This document shows positions 19,292-30,200 of a stretch of DNA of 64,000 bases, piece after piece. The notes beneath the pieces are model-generated. The model was not told where the DNA came from, searched no databases, and saw only the letters and a program-made list of their open reading frames with translations. This DNA is from Spirochaetaceae bacterium (GTDB lineage: Bacteria; Spirochaetota; Spirochaetia; Treponematales; Treponemataceae). How positions within the stretch are numbered: position 1 is the stretch's first letter; each line of letters starts with the position of its first letter. The stretch covers positions 1-64,000 of the forward strand of contig JAGBFB010000031.1 in the NCBI GenBank assembly GCA_017936665.1, in the 5' to 3' direction. The translations under genes were made by a program, and so were the position numbers.

Positions 19292-20018
19292 CAAAAAACC
19301 ATGGTACAATAATTTTCCATATCTTTCTGTTGATGAATATTTTGAATTTCCACCTTACCAAAAGGAATTTGATGGAATAATTTCAACAGGAGGCAATCTT
19401 TCACCAGGAATGTTGATGTCCGCTTATTTACAAGGAATTTTTCCTTGGTACGGCAAAGACGAACCTATTATGTGGTGGAGCCCAGATCCAAGATTTGTAC
19501 TTTATCCAAAAGACTTACACATTCCCAAAAGTTTACAGAAAGTAATTAAACGAAACGAAAAAATACTTTTACAAGGAGATGAAAACGCATTTTCATACTC
19601 TACAGATTGTGCTTTTGAACAAGTAATAGAAAATTGTGCAAAAATAGAACGGCCTGACCAGGATGGTACTTGGATTACCCCAGAAGTGATTGACGGATAC
19701 TGCGAATTACATAATCTTGGTTTTGCCCATTCTTACGAAACTTGGCAAAACGGAAAATTAGTTGGTGGTTTTTACGGAGTAGAAATTGGAAAAATCTTTT
19801 TTGGAGAATCCATGTTTGCACTTGTTCCAGAGGCTAGCAAAACTGTATTTGTACGATTTGTAAAAGATTTTGACGCTCGTGGTGGAAAGTTAATTGACTC
19901 TCAAGTTTACACAGATAATCTTGCCCGATTTGGAGCAAAAAATATTTCAAGGCAAGCATTTTTAAGATTAGAAAAAAAATATTTAAAAGATGATAGATTA
20001 AAATTTTTTCAGTCTTAA
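19284..20018 (+). CDS. aat: Leucyl/phenylalanyl-tRNA-protein transferase
   Basis: This 244-residue enzyme adds Leu or Phe to proteins with N-terminal Arg or Lys, creating degrons for ClpS. Motifs include GNLSPGMLMSAYLQGIFPWY (about 38-57), WWSPDPRFVL and the C-terminal GGKLIDSQVYTDNLARFGA. Standard length is about 230-245. It overlaps clpA by 8 bp, so translation is coupled. It ends 4 bp into the convergent HD-GYP gene. Confidence 0.93.
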   Translation: MNNKKPWYNNFPYLSVDEYFEFPPYQKEFDGIISTGGNLSPGMLMSAYLQGIFPWYGKDEPIMWWSPDPRFVLYPKDLHIPKSLQKVIKRNEKILLQGDENAFSYSTDCAFEQVIENCAKIERPDQDGTWITPEVIDGYCELHNLGFAHSYETWQNGKLVGGFYGVEIGKIFFGESMFALVPEASKTVFVRFVKDFDARGGKLIDSQVYTDNLARFGAKNISRQAFLRLEKKYLKDDRLKFFQS

Positions 20019-21235
20019 TCTAATGAAACATATTTTTCTGCAAGTCTTCCAGATTCATCATTTGCAATTTCTTCAATCTCATTCTTTATTTTTGGAAGAA
20101 TTCCTATAATATCCGGATCAAATTGGATTCCAGCAAGAGAAGAAATTATTTCATAAGTTTTATCTATGGTATATCCATCTTTATATGGACGCTTTGAAAG
20201 AAGAGCATCTAAAACATCAGCAGTACTAATAATTCTTGCGCACAAAGGAATGTTTCTTCCTGAAAGTCCATCAGGATATCCGTTTCCATTCCACCATTCA
20301 TGATGATGTAAGGCAACATCTCTTGCAATCCTAATATATTCTGCATCCTCAATACTAGACATATTATCTCTAATCAATTGATCTCCCATAAGAGGATGTT
20401 GTTTTATAAGATTAAATTCATCAGAAGTCAAAACCGTAGTTTTGCACAAAATAGCATCTGGAATTGCAATCTTTCCTAAATCATGTAAAGGAGCCGCCGA
20501 AACAATCCTTTCGATATTTTCAGAAGTTAAGTAAGTTTGAAAGCGGGGAATTTTTTTTAGTTCTTCACAAATCAATTTTACATAAGCACTTATTCGTTTT
20601 ATATGATGACCTGTAGTTGTATCTTTTGCTTCCACAAGATTTGCAAATCCGCTTATCAAATTTAATTGAATATTATGAATTTGTTTATTTCGTTTATAGT
20701 TATCGTTTAAAAATCCTTTAGCAGTTCTAACAATCGCAAATTCTACTAAAATCCATATCAAAAATTCTATTGTCATACTAACAGTTTTGTAATAAAACCA
20801 ACTTGTATTTGTTTTAAAACGAATAACCAAACTGAGTATCATTACAAAATAACTTGTTATATTAACAATTAAACTGAATCTACCGCTATAATAAAGAGCC
20901 GCTAACAACGGAACAACAAGATATCCAATATTTAAATCTACACCAGGGATAATTGATAAATAGAAAATAAGTCCTTCAAAAACAAAGAAATAAATGTATT
21001 TTAAATATGTATTTCTTGCAACTTTTCTGGTAAATAGAGAGAAAAGAATTGTTACAAATATTACTAAACTAGAAAAAATAATAAGATTTTTATCATCTAC
21101 ATCAAAAAATCCAATCTTATCACAAATTAATATAATAGGACCAATAAAACAGAATAAAGGTAAAAATTTTGCGATTAATTTATTAACTTTTTTTTCATTG
21201 TCTAAAAAATAACTTTCTAATTTACTTGCAAACAT
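20015..21235 (-). CDS. Membrane HD-GYP domain protein (probable c-di-GMP phosphodiesterase)
   Basis: This 406-residue protein has about six N-terminal membrane segments (residues 20-175) and a C-terminal HD-GYP domain. The domain shows TTGHHIKRIS (about 203), the HD pair in PLHDLGKIAIPD (about 247-258), HPLMGDQLI, HHHEWWNGNGYP carrying the GYP signature (about 310-321) and ADVLDALLSKRPYK. The motif is intact, so catalytic activity is likely. The membrane part resembles no sensor domain I can name. It is convergent with aat. Confidence 0.88.
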   Translation of the reverse strand: MFASKLESYFLDNEKKVNKLIAKFLPLFCFIGPIILICDKIGFFDVDDKNLIIFSSLVIFVTILFSLFTRKVARNTYLKYIYFFVFEGLIFYLSIIPGVDLNIGYLVVPLLAALYYSGRFSLIVNITSYFVMILSLVIRFKTNTSWFYYKTVSMTIEFLIWILVEFAIVRTAKGFLNDNYKRNKQIHNIQLNLISGFANLVEAKDTTTGHHIKRISAYVKLICEELKKIPRFQTYLTSENIERIVSAAPLHDLGKIAIPDAILCKTTVLTSDEFNLIKQHPLMGDQLIRDNMSSIEDAEYIRIARDVALHHHEWWNGNGYPDGLSGRNIPLCARIISTADVLDALLSKRPYKDGYTIDKTYEIISSLAGIQFDPDIIGILPKIKNEIEEIANDESGRLAEKYVSLD

Positions 21236-21287
21236 AATTTAATTATATGTATTAATTTATTTTTACGCAATAAAAATTTAAATAAAC

Positions 21288-21316
21288 TTGACATATTATT
21301 ATTGTTTTTGTAAAAT
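21288..21316 (+). promoter_or_regulatory. Promoter of tRNA-Ala
   Basis: TTGACA (21288-21293), 17 bp, then TAAAAT (21311-21316); the tRNA begins 13 bp downstream. Confidence 0.7.
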
Positions 21317-21328
21317 TCTCTTAGTTAC

Positions 21329-21402
21329 GGGGGTGTAGCTCACCTGGCTAGAGCGTTTGAATGGCATTCAAAAGGTAGTCGGTTCGAGTCCGATCATCTC
21401 CA
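21329..21402 (+). tRNA. tRNA-Ala (anticodon GGC)
   Basis: A cloverleaf can be folded: the acceptor GGGGGTG pairs with CATCTCC (two G-U pairs), there is a D arm GCTC...GAGC, and the anticodon stem TTTGA/TCAAA holds loop ATGGCAT (anticodon GGC at 21363-21365). The T arm is GTCGG-TTCGAGT-CCGAT. The discriminator is A and CCA is not encoded. A terminator follows. Confidence 0.88.
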
Positions 21403-21407
21403 TCTTG

Positions 21408-21437
21408 AGCAACCTTGTTATAAGGTTGCTTTTTTTA
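21408..21437 (+). terminator. Terminator of tRNA-Ala
   Basis: AGCAACCTT and its complement (21408-21416, 21422-21430) with a 5-nt loop are followed by a T-run. Confidence 0.8.
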
Positions 21438-21458
21438 TATCCAGCAAAAAGGTGCAAA

Positions 21459-23174
21459 ATGGAAATATCAGCAATTTATCACGATATAAGCAAGAAATAT
21501 TGTTTCGCTATCGAAAAAGGTAAAATCCTTTTTAGGATAAAAACAAAAAAAGATGATATTAAAAAAATTGTTTTGCATTACAAAGATAAATATATTCCAG
21601 TTAGATTTTTTGATACACGAAATTCCTCAGAAATGACAAAAGTTGCCTGTGATGGAAAAAGTGATTATTTTGAAGGAATTTTGGATATTGATGTAATTTG
21701 CTTAAGATATTTCTTTGAACTTACAGATTTTTCTGGAAAAACTCTTTTTTACGGAAACTACGAATTTTTTTCAGAAATGATAGAAAGTCAAGATTATATG
21801 TTTGACTGCCCTCAAAATTTAAAAGAAGAAGAAATGTTTTTAGTTCCTCAGTGGGCAAAAAACAAAGTTGTTTATCAAATATTTCCTTCAAGATTTGCTA
21901 CAACAAAGAATGTTCCAGATAATCAATGGTACAAAACTCCAATTTCTCACAAAGATAATCTTCAAGGTGATATTCGTGGAATTATCAATCATCTTGACCA
22001 CATAAAAGAATTAGGAATTGATATAATTTACATGACGCCTCTTTTCAAATCCGATTCTTGCCACAAATACGATACAATCGATTATTACAAAATAGATGAA
22101 TCCTTTGGCACAAACGAAGATTTTAAAGAATTAGTTGAAAAAGCTCACCAAATGGATATTAAAATTATTCTTGATGGAGTTTTTAATCACACTTCTCCTA
22201 AATTTTTTGCTTTTCAAGACATTCAAAAAAATGAAGAAAAATCAAAATATCTTGACTGGTATTTTATAGAAGATTTTCCATTAAAATTCCAGTGGGGAAC
22301 AAAACCTAATTTTAAAACCTTCGCTTATTTTGGTGGAATGCCAAAACTCAATGTAAAAAATCCCGAAGTTGCTGACTATTTTTGTGAAGTTGGAAAATAT
22401 TGGATTAAAAATTACGATGTAGACGGTTGGCGATTAGATGTTGCAGATGAAATTAGCCATAAATTTTGGAAGCGTTTTAGACAAGAAATAAAATCTGTAA
22501 AACCTGATGCTCTTATCGTGGGAGAAATTTGGCACTATGCAGGAGATTTTCTTGAAGGTGATGAATGGGATAGCGTCATGAATTATCTATTCTACAGTGC
22601 AATTCAAGATTTTGTTGCAAAAGGAACAATTACAGCAACTCAATTTATTCAGCGTTTAGACTTTTTGCGAGGAAACTTAAATAATCAAGTTATTCCAATT
22701 TTGTTAAATCTAATTGATAGCCACGACACAGCAAGATTTTTACATCAATGTAATGAAAATAAGTCAAAGCAAAAATTAGCAGCAAGCATTCAACTTTTGT
22801 TTCCAGGAATGCCAATGATTTACTATGGCGACGAATTTGGACTCACTGGAGCTCATGATCCAGACTGCCGAAGAGGAATGCTTTGGAAAGATGACCTTCA
22901 AGACAAAAATATGTTTGAATGGTATAAATCCCTTATCAAAATTAGAAAAACTTATCCTTGCATAACAGAAGGAAAAACTATCTATTCTTTTACAGATGAT
23001 GACAAAGGAATTATTATTCTTACCAAAGAATTAGAAAATAAAAAAATTACTATGATTTTTCATGGAAAAGATGATGAAACCTTCATTTCAAACTACGAAG
23101 GAAAAAATCTTTTAACTAATGAACAATTTTTAGGAACTCTAAGAAGTTTTGAAACAGTAATTTTAGAATCATAA
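21459..23174 (+). CDS. GH13 alpha-glucan hydrolase (neopullulanase/cyclomaltodextrinase type)
   Basis: The ATG at 21459 (AAGG ahead of it) gives 571 residues; the open frame continues upstream through the tRNA but that part is not coding. Residues 1-115 form a CBM34-like N-domain. The GH13 barrel has DGVFNHTS (239-246), GWRLDVADE with nucleophile D327, IVGEIWHYAGD with acid/base E356 and LIDSHDTARF with D423. Without a signal peptide it should degrade maltodextrins or cyclodextrins in the cytosol, complementing GlgX. It lies 31 bp upstream of the interrupted MATE gene. Confidence 0.88.
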   Translation: MEISAIYHDISKKYCFAIEKGKILFRIKTKKDDIKKIVLHYKDKYIPVRFFDTRNSSEMTKVACDGKSDYFEGILDIDVICLRYFFELTDFSGKTLFYGNYEFFSEMIESQDYMFDCPQNLKEEEMFLVPQWAKNKVVYQIFPSRFATTKNVPDNQWYKTPISHKDNLQGDIRGIINHLDHIKELGIDIIYMTPLFKSDSCHKYDTIDYYKIDESFGTNEDFKELVEKAHQMDIKIILDGVFNHTSPKFFAFQDIQKNEEKSKYLDWYFIEDFPLKFQWGTKPNFKTFAYFGGMPKLNVKNPEVADYFCEVGKYWIKNYDVDGWRLDVADEISHKFWKRFRQEIKSVKPDALIVGEIWHYAGDFLEGDEWDSVMNYLFYSAIQDFVAKGTITATQFIQRLDFLRGNLNNQVIPILLNLIDSHDTARFLHQCNENKSKQKLAASIQLLFPGMPMIYYGDEFGLTGAHDPDCRRGMLWKDDLQDKNMFEWYKSLIKIRKTYPCITEGKTIYSFTDDDKGIIILTKELENKKITMIFHGKDDETFISNYEGKNLLTNEQFLGTLRSFETVILES

Positions 23175-23205
23175 AATTTTTTTTCATTAATAATCAGGAG
23201 AAAAT

Positions 23206-23903
23206 ATGGAAAACTCAGAAAACAAAATGGGTGTAATGCCTGTAAATAAACTTTTAATTTCTATGTCTTTACCAATGATGATTTCTATGTTGGTACAAGC
23301 ACTTTACAATATCGTTGACAGTTACTTTGTTGCAAAAATTAGCGAGGACGCACTTTCAGCAGTTTCCCTCGCATTTCCTATTCAAACTTTAATGATTGCA
23401 ATTATGGGAGGATCTAGCGTTGGTTTAGGAACAGTACTTTCCCATTCCCTAGGTGAAAAAAAATTCAAAAAAGTAACTGACGTTGCAAATCATGGAATTT
23501 TTATTACAGCAATTATTTACGTAATTTTCGTACTAATCGGATTTTTTGTAGTAAAACCATTTTTTACTTCCCAAACTGATGATGTAGAAATCGTAACTTA
23601 TGGTATTCAGTATTTACAAATTGTTTGTATAGGTTCCGCTGGAATTTGTGGTCAATTTTTATTTGAAAGATTATTACAATCTACAGGAAAAACTTTTTAC
23701 ACAATGATTACTCAAGCAACAGGTGCAATCATCAATATTGTTTTAGACCCAATTTTTATTTTTGGATTATTCGGACTTCCTAAAATGGGTGTTATGGGAG
23801 CTGCTGTTGCAACAATCATTGGACAAACTTGTGCCTTTGTCTTGGCATTTATTTTAAATCATAAAAAAAATACAGAAGTAAAAATCAATTTGAAAGGCTT
23901 TGT
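23206..23903 (+). pseudogene. MATE-family efflux pump, 5' half (interrupted by prophage)
   Basis: The frame encodes the first six membrane helices of a MATE transporter (NKLLISMSLPMMISMLVQAL, then GGSSVGLGTVLS, then FGLPKMGVMGAAVATIIGQT). After KGF the sequence enters the prophage end and stops at 23917-23919. The second half resumes at 60,988. Joining 23206-23903 to 60988-61648 gives 1359 nt, 453 codons including the stop and exactly in frame, with the junction KGF-VPDGY. It has a good Shine-Dalgarno (AGGAG). In the lysogen the pump is presumably inactive. Confidence 0.92.
23899..23903 (+). repeat. Target-site duplication, left copy (tttgt)
   Basis: The same five bases flank the other end at 60983-60987; the shared block is tttgtt if the adjacent host base is counted. 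Five bases is the usual duplication of Mu-type transposition. Confidence 0.85.
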
Positions 23904-23921
23904 TATAAATTATAACTAGAT

Positions 23922-23950
23922 TTGACATACAATTTATAATAAAAAATGAC
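23922..23950 (+). repeat. Left terminal inverted repeat / transposase site L1
   Basis: TTGACA (23922-23927) and then TTATAATAAAAAATGAC match the right end read inward (60964-60937), with one 1-bp gap. Two weaker copies of the TGTATAAAAAATRC core follow at 23977-23992 and 24002-24016. This spacing resembles the L1-L2-L3 binding sites of MuA. Confidence 0.75.
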
Positions 23951-24047
23951 ATAAAACAATGTTAATTTTTATTTAATTTGTATAAAAAATACTTTTATTT
24001 CTGTATTAAAAAATGCTAGTTATAATTTATTTTTATTCTTAAAAAAA

Positions 24048-24239
24048 TTAGTCTGTTTTGACCTGTTCTAAAATATTTTGTTGCATATCATATATGTTTA
24101 ATTTGAAAGTACATTTTTCAAATTCAAATCTAAGAGCAGAAAGCTCATCGTAGTTAAGACAATTATCTATTTTAGAATTTAATTCAGATAACTCAGAAAA
24201 TAAAGATTCTTTTGATGAAATTATTTCATCTTTGGTCAT
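24048..24239 (-). CDS. Small hypothetical protein at the left end of the prophage, 63 aa
   Basis: This is the last gene of the leftward late operon, 23 bp after the tail protein. It is a highly charged, helical, coiled-coil-like protein with no membrane segment. Its position directly after the receptor-binding tail protein is where phages often put a tail-fibre assembly chaperone, but I see no family motif. Function is unknown. Confidence 0.55.
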   Translation of the reverse strand: MTKDEIISSKESLFSELSELNSKIDNCLNYDELSALRFEFEKCTFKLNIYDMQQNILEQVKTD

Positions 24240-24262
24240 AATTAAAACTCCTTTAGTTTATT

Positions 24263-27200
24263 TTAAGCTGTTCTTTTCCAAAAGTAAACAACTAAATATG
24301 GTTGAATATTATTGTGTGATGTTCCGCTTCCTACAGAAGATGTTGATTTTGAACCATAAGTATAAACATTTGTTCCAGTACCTCCTAATTTATATGAAAC
24401 TCCGTTCTTGCTTACAGAGTTAGCTGAAATAGAGTGAGTATGTGCAGGAAGTTCTCCTGTCGTTAAGGTGTGATTATATTCACCACCAATCCCATTAACA
24501 CTAAAACTTTTACTAACACTGTTACTATCAGTTCCAGTTCCTGCCCCAATTAAAGTTCTACCTTGTGCAATTTGTACCCATGTTCCACCATAAGCAGGTG
24601 CAGTACTTGATGTTGTAGTAACAATAGTTCCGATTGGAAAAAATTTATTCAAAACTTGTGTCAATGCTGAAGAATCTAAAGAACTTGTTGCATTGGAAGT
24701 TCCGTTATATTTAGAACCATCTTCACTTATATAATATTTATCGTTTTTCCCGAAAAAAATATTCCCACCATTTCCGTTTATGTAAATTGGAGAAGCAGAG
24801 CCGTTGTTTCTTGCTTGTATTTCGTTTCCGTCAATTCCTATGTTAGTGCTAGTTTTAGAACCTATAGAAAGTGGCTCGTTTCCATAAGAGGATAAAGTTA
24901 CATCTGTTGCACTAGCAATAACAATTCCAGTTGAATTGTTATCGTCTAGTTGTTTTTTTACTGTTGGAATTGATAAATAATTTTTTGAAAAATCTTGATT
25001 TAAAAAATCTGTTGTTGTGCTTGTTTCTATTTCAATTTCTTCATTTGTAATTATTTCAACACTAGCCCAGTTAATCACTTTTAAATATAAAGTATATGGT
25101 GATATTGCATCTGTATAAGTTGTAGCGAACCATCCTGCGATCCCATATCCACTATAAGATAAAGGTCTACACTGGGCAATATCTCCGTTTTCAAGTACAC
25201 CGACCGAAAACAATATTTTTGTTGAATAACAACTTAAAAGCAACATTGTAGAAAAATTAGAATTACCTTTTATTTTTACATATTTAGTTCCTCCCATTGC
25301 TCCTGTTATTGTATATTTTTTTGCAGCATTAGATTCTACTCTTGCTCCAAGTTCTTCAATTTTCTTAGCTGACCATGTATTTAATTCTGTTACATCTTCA
25401 TCAGAAATTATTGGTAAAAATTTATCGTCTCTTTTAATTGATAAATATTTGTTTTTCTCCATATTCATAAACAAATAATGAGTCTTAGAAATTGCGATTA
25501 GTTTTTTTGAAAACTCTGGCAAAAATTCTTCTTCAGTAAACGAAGTTCCATCAAAGATTATTAGTTTTTCTTTCATGGCATATAGTTTTTGTGTTGTTTC
25601 ATCAAACACAAAATCATCTGCATAAATATCATTATAAGTTGTTACAACTTCTAATGATTTACTTGTTTTGTCATATTTGTAAATTTTTACACCTGTCTCT
25701 GTATTTTCTAAAGCATATAAAGTTTTGTTCATATCAAATATGGTTTCTGGATAAAATGATATCTCTAGATAAATTCCTGTATTATCATAAATTAAATTTG
25801 TTTTTGTATAAATTTCACAAATATAACCACTTGGAGCTCCATAAAAAAAACAAAAGAAATTCTCGGTGTTTAAAAATAATTCTTTTATGTCGTGATTTGT
25901 AGCATAAGCCTTACTACTAGAGGGGTCAAAAAAAGTTCTAGAATACAAATCTTCAAAATCATTTGTTTTATAAAAAATAATTCTATTACTAACTTCTTTT
26001 ATAGCAAAAAGATATTTATAATCTCCTTCTAGTTTGTCCAAATAATAAACTTTAAAACTTTGATCTGTAGAATCTTTTACCCGAATATAATTTTTGGTTC
26101 CATTTTCATAAATACAAAGGCTATAACCAGTTCCTACCCAGCCCGCAATAATAATTTTTGTATCATCAACTATAAGATCGCTAAAAGAATATCCATACAC
26201 TTCAAAAATAAATGAAATAGAATTCAAATTATCATTATCTAATTTATATATTTTATATAAATATCTATCTCCAAATGTAGGTTGTGTATCAATGAAAGTT
26301 GCAGTAACTAAAATATTAGCTTTTATTAAATAAATAGATTCAGATATATCAACCTTTATAAGTGATAATAAAGCACTTTCTTTTAATGTTATTTTTGGAG
26401 AATAAACTATTTCTGATATAAATGTTCCTTTAACTTTTGCAGTTTTAAATAATGTTCCAGTCTCATAATCAATGTCATAAGTTGGATTTACAATAAAAAA
26501 CGAGTCTTTGTCTTCGGTGCCAGAATTTTTAACTCTAAAAATATTTTGAATAATTGTTGCTAAACCTTTAATTATAAAGTTTTTAATTTTGAACCAAAAC
26601 CCAAGACCTGGTTTATAGTGCAAAAATTCAACCACATCTCTGTTGTCATCAACATCAGGGCTGTTACCCACAAAAAATTCTCCTGCAGTGGCTGGGTAAT
26701 GTTTTTCTTCTTTTGTTACAGGATCTGTATATTTATAACTTAATGGCTGACTAGCAAGAAATGCTGAATCATCAACAATCAATCCCTCTGTTGATACCAT
26801 TCCCGCTCTAGCACCTTTTACAAGAATATCTTCAGCTGCAATTTGTTCTGCTGTAATTGTTCCTGCTGCAATTTTTTCCGCTGTTACTGCATCTGGAGCA
26901 AGTGTATTTTGAGTAATGGCATTGTCAACCAAGTCTGATGCACTATTTGCTTTTGCAAACACACCGATAACTGTTTCATTTGAAAAATTTTGTGAAATTA
27001 AATTTTGTGCAACAATTTTAAATCTATAATAAGTTGATTGTGGAGAAGGCATATCAACCAAAGAATATTCATAAAATTGTGTTAAAGTTTCTGTTGTAAC
27101 AGACCAAGATGCAAAAATTAATACTCCACTTTCATATTGAGTTTCTGCATTATCAGGAATAATTACAGAATCAATATTATCTAAATAGGTTACAGAATCT

Positions 27201-30200
27201 TTTTTAGTTTTGTCAGAATCAGCTGTTTTTTCATAATATTTGAATTTCCATTTTTTTGCATTTTGCCCTTTTAACGGCATTTCTTGCATGTATGTAGAAC
27301 TACAAATAATAGGCTCTTGTGATTCTGTTTTGTAATTCAACTCAGAGGCTTGTGGGTCTAAATTTGTTGCAGGTTGAAAAAAAACTTCCCCATCTAAATC
27401 TGGTCGATTAACCAAAATTTGATAGCCCACAGAACCATAAATTTCTTTTCTGTCACTTCTTTTAGGTTGTGTCAAATTAAGGGAAACAAATCTTTTATTT
27501 CCAGAAAAAGTAACCTCTGGTGAATTAACTTGCCATGTTCCATATTTGTCCGTATTTACAGCAGATAAAGTTTCCTCTCCCTTTATTTCATATAAAGATA
27601 CAGGAATAATTTTGAATAAATAATTATTTAATTCTGATGCTTCAGGATAAGAATCTATAATTCTTTCAAAAATATAATCAAAAGAACTTCTTTGTGTTTG
27701 TCCAATAAAAGAAAATGAATCTCCATTATTTCTTGATAAATAAATTTCAAAAGAATTACTTCTTAAACAGTCATTTGTTGTTGACTTTGGTTTCCAAGAT
27801 AAAGCAATTTTATCTTTTTCAGCAATTGCAGTAAATTGTGATGGACTATAGGGCTTTACTGTTACACTAGCAATTATATTACTTGAGAAAGATTTATCAC
27901 TTGTATTATTAGCTTTATCTCTTGCACATACAGCGTAATTGTATTGAATGTTTTTTTCTTCTGTAAAATCAGTAAAGATATATTCTGACTTTGAGTTTTC
28001 ATGAGTAATTGTTTTTATTACAATCCAATCTTCATTAATTTTTTTTCGTAAAACAATATAGTTTAACACTCCAGAATGAATATCTTTTGATGGCAAAAAC
28101 GTTATTGTAATATTCCCCTCAGAATCTACCTCTGCAGATTTAATTTCAGGAATAGTTGGAGGTGTTGTATCTCCTAACTCTTCAACAGTTGATTTTAATT
28201 CGTCTACTTCTTTTTGTACAAAACTTCCTGTAGGGCTTGGTGCTGCCCATTCTCCAGAGTTTACATCTTTACTTGTTTTGCTACTCATCCATTTGGATTT
28301 AGCTGTTGAATTTCTGTGCCATCCATTTTCAGCTCCATTCCCTGTAGGTTTTGCTGGTTGTTCTGAACTATCATTGTAGGTATAAAAAGTTTTCCAATCA
28401 GATAAATCTACAGCTCCAGAATCAACTACGCCAGGAATATCAGAAATATTACTTTCAAAATCTGGCAAAGTAAAATTAGGAGAATCAACTTCAAAAATTT
28501 TTGGAGCATATTCAACAGCAGTAATTTCAGCCATTAAATTATCTTGACAAGTAATACTTGTAATAATTAGATTAATAGTTTCTTGTCCACGAATACCAAA
28601 TGCAAATAAATTTTCTTCTTGAATTTCATCCGCTTGTAATGATTCAGAAAATAAAACTTCTAAATGATTCCCCTCTGTATAAACAATATCATACAAAGAT
28701 ATTGTGCCATCATTTTTTCTAATTCGTACAGCATAAGAATTTTCTTCTTGCATTGGCAAAAGCTCATCTGAACGGAATCCAATAATTTTACCATTATCAT
28801 TAAAAATTAAATTTGTAATTCTTCCTTGTTTTAATCCTGCAAGTGCAATATCTCCAGCGTACTTGATCCAATCTCCTTTTGAACAAAGCATATATTCAAA
28901 ATCACATTGGAAAGTGTGAACAACTGACCGCGCTCTAAAAACAGCTAAATCATACATTCCAACTTTTCTAGCTTGTTTTGAATTGGTTACACCCCACAAA
29001 GAAACTTCTTGAGTTGTTTCTGGTTCTGTAAGCTTATTGCCTGTTGAGGTGTTGTAAACTTTCACTTCATCTTCTGCAAAGCCGGATTCTTCGTTCACAA
29101 ATTTTAAAGCTATGCAATCTGGAATTTCAGCTTTCAATAAAGTTTCTGTGTAATTTTTTGAATTTCTTGGAGTAAAAAGCTGAACAGCAGAATCTCTTTC
29201 AATATCTTGTACGACTGTAATTTTCCCATTTAATCTAAAAATTTCACATCTAGCACAAGTTGCAATATTTGTTAATAGCTGAGATATTGAAATACTTTCA
29301 GACAAAAAATAATTACATTCATAATTATGAGATTCACACCAATTGTATAATTTTTCAAAAGCCATCCAGTCAATATCTGAATCTTTTAATTTTTGCTGAG
29401 CCATCGAACCTTGCATTGCAAAAATTGCAACAGAGGCAGGATTTGAAGATAATGCTTTTGTTGTCCATGAACTAAAGCCAGTTCCAGCCTTTGAATAAAT
29501 TGGCAAATAAGATTGAGACACAAAATTTAACTTTTCGATAATATTTTGTAATTTTGGAGTTGCTTTTATTTTTAATTCGATAACGCAAAGCTTTTGCAAA
29601 ATTTCACTTCTCACAGGAGAACTATTTTTAAATGCTCTAATGCTACCAAGATAAACTTCATCAATAACCATTGAAGATTCAGAATCTACTGTTTCTCTTT
29701 CAACTTTTATTGTATAACTATCAGCTGTTAATCCTGATTTTGAAACAACATATCTTAATGTTTTTAATTGAGAATCAGAAATTGTATTTGAGCCATTTTT
29801 AAAATAACCAATTAACTGATAAGCAGAATCACTTGCATCTTTTTGCTTGTAGTATGCTTTTACTGTTACTGATGCAGATTCAACTTCTCCTGCATCATTA
29901 TATTTTGCTAGCCCATTATAAAAAAAGATGTCAACGTTTATCTCTGTTGTTCCTGCTGGCGTTGTCCAGATTACAGCCCCAGATGTATCATCTTCTAGTT
30001 TATTTTTCAAACTAGAATTAAATTGTTGCTCATGAACACATTTTTTGAATAAAGAAAGTGAAGAATCGCCATAATGAATTTTCATGTTAATGTGCTCATC
30101 ATTTCCTGCAAGAACAGTATCAATATTTTTTGAAGCTGAATAATCTTTTAAAAGTGTTTCTTCAATTTTGATTGATGAAGTTTCGATTTTTTGGTCTTTT

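Noticed and set aside
21357-21458. In-frame extension of the GH13 gene upstream of 21459
   Set aside because: It runs through tRNA-Ala and its terminator. The ATG at 21459 has a Shine-Dalgarno and gives the normal N-domain.
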